Of a stretch of DNA of 64,000 nt, positions 51,736 to 60,372 are shown in pieces (the stretch's first letter is position 1; every line of letters starts with the position of its first letter). Origin of the DNA: Streptomyces sp. NRRL S-244 (lineage in GTDB: Bacteria; Actinomycetota; Actinomycetes; Streptomycetales; Streptomycetaceae); the NCBI RefSeq assembly GCF_000717915.1, contig NZ_JOCX01000003.1, positions 124,001 to 188,000 of the forward strand, read 5' to 3'. The notes under the pieces are model-generated. The model made no database searches. It saw nothing but the letters and a program-made list of their open reading frames with translations, and was not told where the DNA came from. A program made the translations under genes and the position numbers.

Positions 51736-52269
51736 TCAGGCCTCGTATTCCGTCAGGTCGATGCTGTGGACCTGGAGCAGGTGGCCGTGCTCCGGGTCCG
51801 TGGTGTCGAGGTCCAGCACCATGCCCAGCTTGCGGATCACGTTCTCGGACTCCTCGTGGCCCGACCGGTTGACCGCGATCACCCGGTCGAGGCCGCGGTC
51901 CTGGAGGGCGAACTCCAGCGTGGCCTGCGCGGCCTCGGAGGCGTAGCCCTGGCCCCAGTACGGGCGGCCGAGCCGCCAGCTGACCGCCACGAAGTCCCGT
52001 ACCTCCGACGGGGACTGCGCCACGGTCAGCCCGACCGCCCCGATCAGCTCGCCCGAAGCCAGGAGCTCGACGGCGAAGAGGCCGAAGCCCTCCTCATCCC
52101 ACTCCTCCTCCCAGCGCTCGATCTCCTCGGCGGTCTCCTCCAGGTCGAGGGTGGAGCCGTCGCCGATCCAGCGCATCACGTCCGGGTCGGCATTGATCTC
52201 CGACAGGGGGACGAGGTCGTCGTCGGTCCAGCGGCGCAGGAGCAGGCGGGGGGTGCGGATCTCGGTCAT
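51736..52269 (-). CDS. GNAT family N-acetyltransferase
   Basis: 177 residues, RimJ/RimL-type: TPRLLLRRWTDDDLVPLSEINADPDVMRWIG at the N-terminus, VSWRLGRPYWGQGYASEAAQATLEFA (acetyl-CoA loop GQGYA), and SENVIRKLGMVLD. Substrate unknown. ATG at 52269 gives MTEIRTPRLLL, the normal family start. Confidence 0.9.
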   Translation of the reverse strand: MTEIRTPRLLLRRWTDDDLVPLSEINADPDVMRWIGDGSTLDLEETAEEIERWEEEWDEEGFGLFAVELLASGELIGAVGLTVAQSPSEVRDFVAVSWRLGRPYWGQGYASEAAQATLEFALQDRGLDRVIAVNRSGHEESENVIRKLGMVLDLDTTDPEHGHLLQVHSIDLTEYEA

Positions 52270-52357
52270 GCCCCCATCCTGCCGAACACCGCCGACCAGC
52301 GGTAATCGGGTCCGCCCGGGCGGACGCCGCGGACCCGGTCACCGCCCCGGCCGCGGG

Positions 52358-53539
52358 TCACGGGGTGTGGAAGCGGACCTCCGGAGCCTGGGGGTCCGGG
52401 CCGTCGAGCAGCGGCTGCGGGACGCCCTTCAGGTGCTGGTCGAAGAAGGCACCGACGTAGCGCCGGGTCAGGTCGACCGAACGGGCGCCGGGCAGCGGCG
52501 TCAGCGGGGGCAGCCCCAGCTGGTCGCTCATGGTCGGCCAGTCGGTGAAGGTGAAGTGGTGGGAGGCGTCGAGGGTGATCCAGCGCTTCCAGCCGTCGAG
52601 CCGCTTCCAGTTGGGGTCCCAGCTCGCCGCTCCGGTCCCGGTGTTGCCGGGGCGGGACTCCTCCGCGCCGAGCAGCATGAAGGGCCTGCCGCCGAGTCCG
52701 CCCTCCGGGACCGGCGAGAACACCCCGCCGTCCATGTCGATCCCGGCGCGGATCCGCGGGTCGGCCGCCATGGCGGCGACCGCGGCGGAGCCTCCGATGG
52801 AGTGCCCGGCCATGCCGATCCGGCCCGGGTCGATGAGGCCGGCGTTGCGCCAGGCCGGGTGGCGGCCGGTGAGCCGGTCCAGCAGGAAGGACACGTCGCG
52901 GGCCCGGTTGTCGGTGACCAGCTTGGCGCCCTCCTCACTGTTGGCCTTGTCACAGGCCAGGCAGGTCAGGACGCGCCCGCCGGGGAAGGCCGTACCGGAG
53001 GTCTCGTACGCGTGGTCCACGGCGGCGACCACATGGCCGCGGGAGGCGAGCTCCTCGGCGAGGGAGGTGAGGGTGGCGCGCGGGACGGTGAATCCGGGCG
53101 ACAGGACGATCAGGGGGTACCGGCCGGCCACGGGACGGGCGTCCGAGCGGGCGTGGGCCTTGGTTCCCACCAGGCTCTCGACCGCGACGGCCTCGCCCAG
53201 GTCGCGGTCGGCCAGCAGCAGCCGGGCCTCCTCGTGGGTGAGCCAGGGCGGGGCGGGCTTCCCGGTGCCGCGGTGGGCCGGGTAGCGCATGGTCACCATC
53301 AGCTCGCGCGGTCCGGACCCCGCCCAGGGGTCGGTCCGGCTGCGGTCCACCAGGTGCAGGGTCTCCTGGCCGACCGCGAACGGGCCGGTGGGGCGCGGCA
53401 GTTGCGGCAGCACCACGCGGGTGTCCGAGGCGGCCGGGGCGCCCGCCGGCGGCGGGGCGGCCGCGGCGGGGCCTGCGACCGCCACCGGCAGCAGGAGGAC
53501 GAGTAACGCGAGGGATGCGGCGGTCATGCGTCGATTCAT
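52358..53539 (-). CDS. Secreted alpha/beta hydrolase, PAF-acetylhydrolase-like, with a TTA codon
   Basis: 393 residues. A Sec signal (MNRRMTAASLALLVLLLPVAVAG, AAA cleavage) precedes an alpha/beta-hydrolase with nucleophile motif GHSIGGSAA and late His in DASHHFTF; MVTMRYPAHRGTGKPAPPW and YPLIVLSPGF are typical of the platelet-activating-factor acetylhydrolase/lipase group. It should cleave an ester or lipid outside the cell. Codon 12 is TTA (53506-53504), suggesting bldA-dependent production. ATG 53539 or 53527 could start it; a GTG at 53578 would spoil the signal. Confidence 0.85.
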   Translation of the reverse strand: MNRRMTAASLALLVLLLPVAVAGPAAAAPPPAGAPAASDTRVVLPQLPRPTGPFAVGQETLHLVDRSRTDPWAGSGPRELMVTMRYPAHRGTGKPAPPWLTHEEARLLLADRDLGEAVAVESLVGTKAHARSDARPVAGRYPLIVLSPGFTVPRATLTSLAEELASRGHVVAAVDHAYETSGTAFPGGRVLTCLACDKANSEEGAKLVTDNRARDVSFLLDRLTGRHPAWRNAGLIDPGRIGMAGHSIGGSAAVAAMAADPRIRAGIDMDGGVFSPVPEGGLGGRPFMLLGAEESRPGNTGTGAASWDPNWKRLDGWKRWITLDASHHFTFTDWPTMSDQLGLPPLTPLPGARSVDLTRRYVGAFFDQHLKGVPQPLLDGPDPQAPEVRFHTP

Positions 53540-53639
53540 GACGTCGAACGTATGCGACGAACCGTCCGTGATCGTCACCTCGCAGGAGGAGCGGGCCTCC
53601 CCCTGCGGGTCATCCCCGGCTCACCCTCCAGGAGGAGGA

Positions 53640-54659
53640 TCAGGACACGGTGATCGCGTCCAGCTTCGCCCGCAGGTAGGCGTGGGAGTCCACCGGGGCG
53701 TGGACCACCCGGCCGACCGGGGCCGGGAGGGACTCGACCCGGGTGTGCGGGTCGCATTCGTAGAAGTAGACCAGTGAGACGAGCTCCTCGGCCGGTGCGT
53801 CCGCGGGTGGCGGCAGCACGCGGTGGCGGCCGGCGCGCCAGCGGTCCCCGGTCCAGCGGGCCATCAGGTCGCCGATGTTCACGGTGAGCGCGGCCGGGTC
53901 GTACGGGGCGTCCTGCCAGCCGTCGGCGTCGGTGTGGATCTGGAGCCCGCCCGAGCCCGGCTCGCGGTCGAGGACCGTGACCGTCCCGAAGTCCGTGTGC
54001 GCCCCGATGCGGAACTGGCCCGGCAGGGGTTCGCCGAGCACCTCCGTGCCCGGGTACCAGTTGAGGTTGAACCCCCAGGTGGGGTGCCCGGTGTGGCGGG
54101 TGAAGTGGTCGGCGGCGAGGCCGAGTGCGGTGGCGAGGAGCTCCAGCAGTTCGTCGGACAGGGCCCGCATCCGGGCGATGTACTCGACGGCCAGTGGCGC
54201 CAGCGCCGGTACCTCGGCCGGCCAGGCGTTCGGCCGGAACCACTCGGCGTCCACGGACGGGTTCCCGGTGGGCTCGTCCGCCGCGCAGGACCAGGACTCC
54301 TTGAGGTCGGGCGGCGAGGCCGCCCCCTCCGCGTAGCTGTTGGCCTCGGCGCCCGGTCCGAGCCAGCCGCGGCCGCCGACCGCGACCGCGTACGGCTCCT
54401 TCGCCTCGGCCGGCAGCCGGAAGAACTCCTTGGCGGCCTCCCGGATCCGCGCGGGCAGCCCGGGATCCACCCCGTGCCCGGTGATCAGCAGGAATCCGGC
54501 GGCCTGGAGGGCCTCGTCGACGCGGGCGGCGATCCGCTCCCGCGCCCCGGCCTCACCGGACCGCCACGGACCGAGGTCGATCACGGGAACCCGGGACCGG
54601 GCGGAGGCGGAGGAAGTCGGAGAAGGAGAAGAACTCGGTACATCGGCTGAACTCGCCAT
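53640..54659 (-). CDS. 2-oxoglutarate/Fe(II)-dependent dioxygenase, isopenicillin N synthase family
   Basis: 339 residues. The N-terminal VPVIDLGPWRSGE and the iron ligands in RIGAHTDFGTVTVL (His, Asp) and RAGRHRVLPP (His, with the oxoglutarate Arg in HRV) are intact. Such enzymes hydroxylate, desaturate or cyclise small molecules. It starts with a Ser-rich stretch from ATG 54659, which follows AAGGCAGG. That start places 79 bases inside the 3' end of the upstream STAND gene on the same strand; an internal GTG close to VIDLGP would remove the overlap but also the family's usual N-terminus. Substrate unknown. Confidence 0.85.
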   Translation of the reverse strand: MASSADVPSSSPSPTSSASARSRVPVIDLGPWRSGEAGARERIAARVDEALQAAGFLLITGHGVDPGLPARIREAAKEFFRLPAEAKEPYAVAVGGRGWLGPGAEANSYAEGAASPPDLKESWSCAADEPTGNPSVDAEWFRPNAWPAEVPALAPLAVEYIARMRALSDELLELLATALGLAADHFTRHTGHPTWGFNLNWYPGTEVLGEPLPGQFRIGAHTDFGTVTVLDREPGSGGLQIHTDADGWQDAPYDPAALTVNIGDLMARWTGDRWRAGRHRVLPPPADAPAEELVSLVYFYECDPHTRVESLPAPVGRVVHAPVDSHAYLRAKLDAITVS

Positions 54660-57565
54660 CGGGACCTGCCTTCCGAGCCGGTGTCGGGCGTCCACCCGAG
54701 GCTATCGCCACCGGTCCCCACCCCGCCCTGACGACGCTGCTCCAGCCCGCTGCACGGCGGCGAGTACGCGACGTACGGCAGGTGCGCGGACCACTGGGCG
54801 CGGGTGATCCGGGGTCCGGTGTGCGCGCAGGCGTCGGCGATGACCCGCGCCTCGTCGGTCCCCGCCAGCCGGACGGTGGCGTCGAAACCCCCGGAGGCCA
54901 GCACCGTGCCGTCGGGGCTGAAGGCGACCGAGCTGACGGCGGTGAGGTGGCCGGTGAGCGTGCTCAGCAGACCGGGGTGGGCCGGGCGGGCCACGCTCCA
55001 CACCCGCACCGTGCGGTCGTCGCTCGCGCTGGCCAGGGTCCGCCCGTCGGGGCTGAACACCACCGAGCCGACGACGTCGGTGTGGCCGGTGAGGACGGCG
55101 AGCGGGGCGGGACGGCGCAGGTCGGTGATGTTCCACAGGCGGATCGCCGTACGTCCGCCGCTGGCTGCGGCGAGCGTGTGCCCGTCGGGTCCGAAGGCCA
55201 CCGAGAACACGGCGCTGTCGTGGCCCTCCAGGACGGCCAGCGGCTGCGGCCGCCGCGGGTCCGCCACGTCGGTGAGCCGTACGGTCCGGTCCTCGCCGGC
55301 GCTGGCGAGCGTACGGCCGTCCGGGCTGAAGGCGACGGAGCGGACGGCGTCCCGGTGTCCGTCGAGCCGGGCGAGCGGGGCGGGGCGGGCGGCGTCGGCC
55401 ACGTCCCACAGCCCGACGCTGCCGTCGGTCCCGGAGGTGGCGAGCGTACGGCCGTCCGGACTGTAGGCCAGGGAGCGGACGTCGCCGCCCTGCCCGGTCA
55501 GCGAGGCCAGCACGGCCGGCCGGGACGGGTCCGCCGTGTCCCACAGCCGGACGCTCCCGTCGGCGGACCCGGTGGCGAGGGTGCGGCCGTCCGGACGGTA
55601 GGACACGGTGCGGACGTCGCCGCCGTGACCGCTCAGCGTGGCCTCGGCGACGGGACCGTCGGTGCCGTGCATCCGCCACAGCCGGGCGGTGTGGTCGCCG
55701 CTCGCGGTGGCCAGCTGGCCACCGTCGGGGCGGTAGGCGAGCGCGAGGACCTCCTTGGCGTGCGCGGGTGTGGCGGTCATCAGGGTGCTGGCCAGGCCGT
55801 CGCGCGTTTTGGCGGTGGGCGAGAGGCGGTACGCCGTCAGGCCCAGCTGTACGGCCAGCCCCGGCTCGGTGTTGGCGAGGTCCGTCGCGCTGTCGGCGAG
55901 GTTCTGCGCGACGGCGTCGTTGCGCTGCCGGGTGACCTCGTCCTCGGCGCGCACCGCGTTGGAGGTGGCGACCCCGGCCACCACCACGAGGGCGGCGAGC
56001 AGCGCCACGAGGATGCGCAGCCGGCGGGCGCGGCGCCGGGCGGTGTTCCCGGCGGCGGCTTCGGCCGCCGTGCTCGCTTCGAGGAAGGCCCGTTCGCCGG
56101 CGGTGAGTCCGATCGGCCGGCCGGCGGCCAGGTCGCGGGCGAGGTCGAGCCGGGTGCCGCGGTAGAGGGCTCCGGAGTCCCGGCCGAGGGCCTCCCAGGT
56201 GCGGGCGGCGTCGGTGAGGCGGCGGTGCAGGCGTAAGCGCTCGCGGTCGTCGGTGAGCCAGCCGCGCAGCCGCGGCCAGGCGCGGATGAGGGCTTCGTGG
56301 GTGACTTCGACCCGTCCGTCGTCGAGGGTGAGCAGGCGCAGCCGCGCGGCCCGGGCGAGGACGGTCGCGGTGTCGGCGTCCTGGTTCAGCTCTTCGCGGG
56401 CCACGGGGCGTTTGGTGTCCTCCGTGCCCTCGCCGAGGGCGATGAGGTGGACGAAGATCTGCTGGGCGAGCCGCTGCTGAGGTGCGGAGAGCGAGGCGTG
56501 GAGGGTTTCCGCGGACTGGGCGAGCGCTCCCTCGAAGCCGCCCGCCGCGTGGAAGCCGTCCAGGGTCAGGGCAGCGCCGCGGCGGCGCCGCCAGGTCTCC
56601 AGGAGCGCGTGGGACAGCAGGGGCAGGACGCCGACCTGTCCGTGGGCGTGGGCGACGAGCGTCGCCTGGAGTGCGCCTTCGACGGTGAGGCCGGCCCGGC
56701 GGGCCGGTTCGACGACGGCGCGGCGCAGTTCGGCCGCGCTCATCGGTCCGACGAGGACCTGGGCGTCGCGCAGGACCTCGACGAGGGCGTCGTAGCGGGT
56801 GCAGTGGGCGTAGAAGTCGGCGCGTACGCCGAGGACGACGCGGCAGCGGGAACCGGGCCGCCGGGCCTCCTCGACGAGCGCGGTGATGCAGCGGGCGCGC
56901 TCGTCGGGGTCGGCGCAGACCGTGAAGACCTCCTCGAACTGGTCGACCACGAGGACGAGTTCGCCGCCGTCGGCCGGGTGTGCGGCGAAGGCCTGCCGTA
57001 CGCGGCCGAGCGGGTGCGGCCCGGGGGTCAGGACGTGCACCGCCCGGGGCGGGGCCTGCGCGCACAGCCGGGGCAGCAGACCGGCGTGCAGGAGGGAGGA
57101 CTTGCCGGCTCCGGAGGCGCCGACGAGTGCGACGACGCGCTGCCGGGTGAGGGTGGCGAGGAGGTCCTCGACCAGCCGCTCCCGGCCGAAGAACAGGCCC
57201 GCGTCCTCGGTCCGGAAGGCCGCGAGGCCGACGTACGGGGTCCCGTGCGCCCCGGTCTCCCCCGGATCCTCCTCGGGATCCGGCTCCGGCGCCTGCGCCG
57301 ACAGCTGCGCGGCGACGCCGTGCCAGCGGCGTTCCCACTCCTGCGCCTCGCCGCCGCAGGCGCGGACGTAGGACAGCGTCACGTCGAGGCTCGGCAGCCT
57401 CCGGCCGGACGCGGCCCCGGACAACGTCGCCACCGAGTAGTGGGCGCGCGCCGCCAGGTCCCGGTACGGCGGGGATCCGGCCTCGTGGCGCAGGCGGCGC
57501 AAGGCGGCGGCGAACTGCCGCAGCGGTCCGTCCTCCCCCTCCAGCGGACGCTCCTTGCGAGCCAT
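54581..57565 (-). CDS. Xre-HTH, STAND NTPase and WD40 repeat protein
   Basis: 994 residues. Residues about 10-90 form an Xre-type helix-turn-helix (LAARAHYSVATLSGAASGRRLP). Residues about 110-500 form an nSTAND1 NTPase (Walker A GASGAGKSS 149-157; Walker B ELVLVVDQFEEVF). One membrane-type helix (ILVALLAALVVVAGVA, about 565) is followed by about seven WD40 blades (about 640-940) with repeated FSPDGRTLAS and WDVAD-type ends. Such proteins are signal-responsive switches. The reading frame continues about 45 residues past the usual PPC ending and overlaps the next gene by 79 bases, suggesting a lost stop codon. A TTA codon at 56236-56234 points to bldA control. ATG 57565 follows GGGGAGG. Confidence 0.87.
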   Translation of the reverse strand: MARKERPLEGEDGPLRQFAAALRRLRHEAGSPPYRDLAARAHYSVATLSGAASGRRLPSLDVTLSYVRACGGEAQEWERRWHGVAAQLSAQAPEPDPEEDPGETGAHGTPYVGLAAFRTEDAGLFFGRERLVEDLLATLTRQRVVALVGASGAGKSSLLHAGLLPRLCAQAPPRAVHVLTPGPHPLGRVRQAFAAHPADGGELVLVVDQFEEVFTVCADPDERARCITALVEEARRPGSRCRVVLGVRADFYAHCTRYDALVEVLRDAQVLVGPMSAAELRRAVVEPARRAGLTVEGALQATLVAHAHGQVGVLPLLSHALLETWRRRRGAALTLDGFHAAGGFEGALAQSAETLHASLSAPQQRLAQQIFVHLIALGEGTEDTKRPVAREELNQDADTATVLARAARLRLLTLDDGRVEVTHEALIRAWPRLRGWLTDDRERLRLHRRLTDAARTWEALGRDSGALYRGTRLDLARDLAAGRPIGLTAGERAFLEASTAAEAAAGNTARRRARRLRILVALLAALVVVAGVATSNAVRAEDEVTRQRNDAVAQNLADSATDLANTEPGLAVQLGLTAYRLSPTAKTRDGLASTLMTATPAHAKEVLALAYRPDGGQLATASGDHTARLWRMHGTDGPVAEATLSGHGGDVRTVSYRPDGRTLATGSADGSVRLWDTADPSRPAVLASLTGQGGDVRSLAYSPDGRTLATSGTDGSVGLWDVADAARPAPLARLDGHRDAVRSVAFSPDGRTLASAGEDRTVRLTDVADPRRPQPLAVLEGHDSAVFSVAFGPDGHTLAAASGGRTAIRLWNITDLRRPAPLAVLTGHTDVVGSVVFSPDGRTLASASDDRTVRVWSVARPAHPGLLSTLTGHLTAVSSVAFSPDGTVLASGGFDATVRLAGTDEARVIADACAHTGPRITRAQWSAHLPYVAYSPPCSGLEQRRQGGVGTGGDSLGWTPDTGSEGRSRWRVQPMYRVLLLLRLPPPPPGPGFP

Positions 57566-57726
57566 GGCCTCCCCTTTCCCACCTGGTGAGTTTGCCGCCC
57601 TCTGGGGTGGATTGTTCAGCAATTGTTTGTTCACTGCCACCACGCCGACGCCGAACAACGGATCGCCGCTAGACCTGAGTTCGCCGCACCACCGCCGCCG
57701 TCGCCGTGAGAGGAGGGAGCACACCG

Positions 57727-58734
57727 ATGCAACGACACGACCCCGGCCGGGCCACGGCCGCCGCCCTGGCGGCCTTCCTGCTCCTGGGAGGATGCGGATC
57801 GGCCACCGGGACCCCGGCCGGCCCGGCGCCCGAGGCCACAGCGGGTCCGGCCGCAGCGGCCGCGCCGGCCGCCCCGCCCGCCCCCGCCCGCGAGCCGAGC
57901 CCCGCGGACACCCGCCTGCTGGAGCGGGCCGAGCAGATCCTGATCAGCCGCTGCATGGACGGGCGGGGCTTCCCGTACGCGGTCACCGAGGCCCCGGACG
58001 ACACCGCGCGGTCCTTCCCGTACGGGGTGGACGACATCGAGTGGGCGCGGGCCCACGGCTACGGCGGCCGGGACCAGCGCGCCGCCGCGCAGGCGCGGGA
58101 GGCCGACCCCAACCAGCGGTACTTCCGCGGCCTTTCGGCATCCGGGCGGGCGGCCGCCCGTACCGCGCTCATGGGTTCCACACCCGTGGGGCTCTCGGCC
58201 ACCGCCCCCACCGGGATGACGATCACCGCCTCCGCCGAGGGCTGCATCGCGGACGCCGAGCGCACACTCTACGGGGATCTGGCGACCTGGTTCCGCGTCA
58301 AAGTCGTCACGATGAACCTGGGGCCGGTGCGGGAGGCGCGCGTACACGAGGACGGGCAGTACGCGCAGGCCGTCGGGCAGTGGGCCGCGTGCATGCGGGC
58401 GGCGGGCCGCCCGTACGCGAACCCCGACGCCTCCCGGCAGGCCGCGGCCCGGTTCGGCGAGAGCATGCCGCCGGCCGAGGCGGACGCGGCCGAGGCCGAA
58501 CTGGCCGTCGTCGAAGCGACCTGCGCGGCCGGCACTCCGCTGGCCCGGGTCTCCCAGGCTCTGGACCACACCTACGGCGAACGACTCCGTGCCCAGCACC
58601 AGGAGGAGATCGCGCTCAGGTGGCGGCTCCAGAACGGCGCGCTGCCGAAGGCGCGCCAAGTATCCGAAAAACACAGTTCCGAACAACACGACACGGCACC
58701 GAACTCACGACCCTCCGGAGGATCCCATGCGTAA
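57727..58734 (+). CDS. Lipoprotein of unknown function
   Basis: 335 residues. A lipoprotein signal (MQRHDPGRATAAALAAFLLL, lipobox LGGC) precedes an Ala/Pro linker and a helical domain with several Cys (SRCMDGRGFPYAV; EGCIADAERTLYGDLATWF; WAACMRAAGRPYANPDASR; ATCAAGTPLARVS) that could form disulfides outside the membrane. Similar Cys-patterned lipoproteins occur near I36 inhibitor genes in Streptomyces, from memory. Its last eight bases overlap the I36 gene, so the two are one operon. Confidence 0.75.
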   Translation: MQRHDPGRATAAALAAFLLLGGCGSATGTPAGPAPEATAGPAAAAAPAAPPAPAREPSPADTRLLERAEQILISRCMDGRGFPYAVTEAPDDTARSFPYGVDDIEWARAHGYGGRDQRAAAQAREADPNQRYFRGLSASGRAAARTALMGSTPVGLSATAPTGMTITASAEGCIADAERTLYGDLATWFRVKVVTMNLGPVREARVHEDGQYAQAVGQWAACMRAAGRPYANPDASRQAAARFGESMPPAEADAAEAELAVVEATCAAGTPLARVSQALDHTYGERLRAQHQEEIALRWRLQNGALPKARQVSEKHSSEQHDTAPNSRPSGGSHA

Positions 58735-59140
58735 GTTCCGCACCCTGCTGCTCGCCGGCGCGCTCGCCGTACCGCTGCTGGCCGTTCCCGCGACCGTGAC
58801 CGCCGCCGGCGCCGCCACGGCCGACGCCTCCGGCGCGGCCGCGGACGGCAACTACTGGGTCTGGGAGGACACCAACCGCGGCGGCCACGCCTGCGGCTGG
58901 AGCGGCAACGACTCCGACTGGCGCACCTGTGGGGCCGGCGGCAACTTCAACATGAACGACCGGGCCTCGTCCTGGTGGAACAACGGGTACGCCGGCTCTT
59001 TCGGGGACGTGCGCGTCTACGAGAACATCGGCTACGGCGGTGCGTCGACCTGCGCCCCGAACGGCTCGGCCGGCAACATCCCGTGGGAGTGGAACGACCG
59101 CATCTCCTCCCACAAGTGGGTCACCAACTGCGGTTACTGA
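58727..59140 (+). CDS. Secreted peptidase inhibitor I36 / crystallin-fold protein
   Basis: 137 residues. A Sec signal (MRKFRTLLLAGALAVPLLAV, ending near ATA) precedes a beta/gamma-crystallin-like domain: YWVWEDTNRGGHACGWSG, NFNMNDRASSWWNNGYAG, VRVYENIGYGGASTCAPNG, ending NDRISSHKWVTNCGY. This is the peptidase inhibitor family I36 (SMI-like, Streptomyces metalloproteinase inhibitor relatives). Four Cys likely make two disulfides. It may inhibit a secreted metallopeptidase; an M64 metallopeptidase lies 2.4 kb away, but a link is not shown. ATG 58727 has GGAGGATCCC upstream. Confidence 0.87.
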   Translation: MRKFRTLLLAGALAVPLLAVPATVTAAGAATADASGAAADGNYWVWEDTNRGGHACGWSGNDSDWRTCGAGGNFNMNDRASSWWNNGYAGSFGDVRVYENIGYGGASTCAPNGSAGNIPWEWNDRISSHKWVTNCGY

Positions 59141-59147
59141 GCGGCGG

Positions 59148-60221
59148 CTACCGGCCGGCCGCCCGCAGGGTGTAACGGGCTCCGCCGTCCTCGGTGGAGC
59201 CCGTCCGCTCGAAGCCCGCCCGGACGAGCACGCCGTGGGAGGGCGCGTTGTCCGCGTCCACCCTGGCGTGCAACGCGGTCACGCCGGGCTGCTCGAAGGC
59301 CCAGGCGACCAGGCCCTTCAGCGCCTCGGTGACGTAGCCGTTGCCGCGGGCCGACGGTACGAGGTCGTAGCCGACCTCCGCGTTCCCCTCGGCGTCGGGG
59401 GCGCCGTGGAAGCCGATCCCGCCGATCGCGCGCCGGTCCTGCGTACGGACGACGGCGTACGCGCCCCACCCCGGGCGGAACGTACCCTCCTCCCGCGCCT
59501 TGGCCACCATCCCGGAGGCGACCCGGGTGCCCTCGCCGGGGCCGTCCTCGGCCCAGGCGAAGCCGCCGGTGCCGCCGTCGCGGAGGTCGCCGGCGACGAG
59601 CGGGGAGATCTCGCAGAGCACGACGCGTTCCGCGATGATGGGTTCGGCGTACCAGCGCCACGCCGTGCGGCGCGGCAGGCCCGGGAGTTCATCCCGGCCG
59701 GTCACCCACAGCAGCGTCGGCCACGGGGCGGCGATGTCGCGCGGCACCTGTGGGAAGAGCCGGTCGAGGACCTGCTCGCAGAGGTCCGCGTCGGGTTCCC
59801 AGTCGTGGACGCCGAGAGCGGTCAGGATGTCGTGGGTGTGCAGCAGCGTCTCGACGACGCCCATCGCGGCGAATCCGTCCGGGCCCGCCATGCCGTACGG
59901 GTGCCAGGCCCGGACCTCCGGGTCGGTCACGGCCACGGCGGCGGACAGCAGGCCTCCGGTGGCCTCGATGACCTGGATCAGGCCGTCGGGGGTGGTGCCG
60001 GGGGCGGCGCTGATGGCGAAGGGGGCGTACCCGCTGGTCGAGCGCCCGGTGAGCTGGGTGGCGTACCCGGCGAAATCGCTCGCCACGTGGACGGCGGTGT
60101 CGTAACAGCTCCACTCCAGGCCGGCGGCGGGGACGGACCAGTCCAGGTGCGCCACCCTGCGCAGGGCCTGTGCGGTGAGGGACACGGATCGGTCTACGGC
60201 TTCGGAGCCCATGATCGTCAT
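59148..60221 (-). CDS. Maleylpyruvate-isomerase/DinB-like domain fused to GNAT acetyltransferase
   Basis: 357 residues. Residues 1-180 match the mycothiol-dependent maleylpyruvate isomerase-like fold (VAHLDWSVPAAGLEWSCYDTAVHVASDFAGYATQL; VVETLLHTHDILTALG, with the metal-type His residues). Residues about 195-357 are a GNAT domain (IIAERVVLCEISP; VGYDLVPSARGNGYVTEALKGLVAWAF; NAPSHGVLVRAGFERTG). The two are usually separate families; the join is continuous in frame. The ATG at 60221 follows AGGGTG; an ATG at 60212 is an alternative. Substrates of both halves unknown. Confidence 0.83.
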   Translation of the reverse strand: MTIMGSEAVDRSVSLTAQALRRVAHLDWSVPAAGLEWSCYDTAVHVASDFAGYATQLTGRSTSGYAPFAISAAPGTTPDGLIQVIEATGGLLSAAVAVTDPEVRAWHPYGMAGPDGFAAMGVVETLLHTHDILTALGVHDWEPDADLCEQVLDRLFPQVPRDIAAPWPTLLWVTGRDELPGLPRRTAWRWYAEPIIAERVVLCEISPLVAGDLRDGGTGGFAWAEDGPGEGTRVASGMVAKAREEGTFRPGWGAYAVVRTQDRRAIGGIGFHGAPDAEGNAEVGYDLVPSARGNGYVTEALKGLVAWAFEQPGVTALHARVDADNAPSHGVLVRAGFERTGSTEDGGARYTLRAAGR

Positions 60222-60372
60222 GGCTCGCACCCTAGGACCGCCGGCCGGGCCCGGGCCACCGGATATCGGGTGGCCCGAGCGCGTCCGGCCGCGCGTCCGG
60301 CCGATGAATGCGCGGCGCTGCGGGAGTCTGTGGGAGGCAGGCATCCGGAGCGGGATCGGGAGAGGTGGAGTG

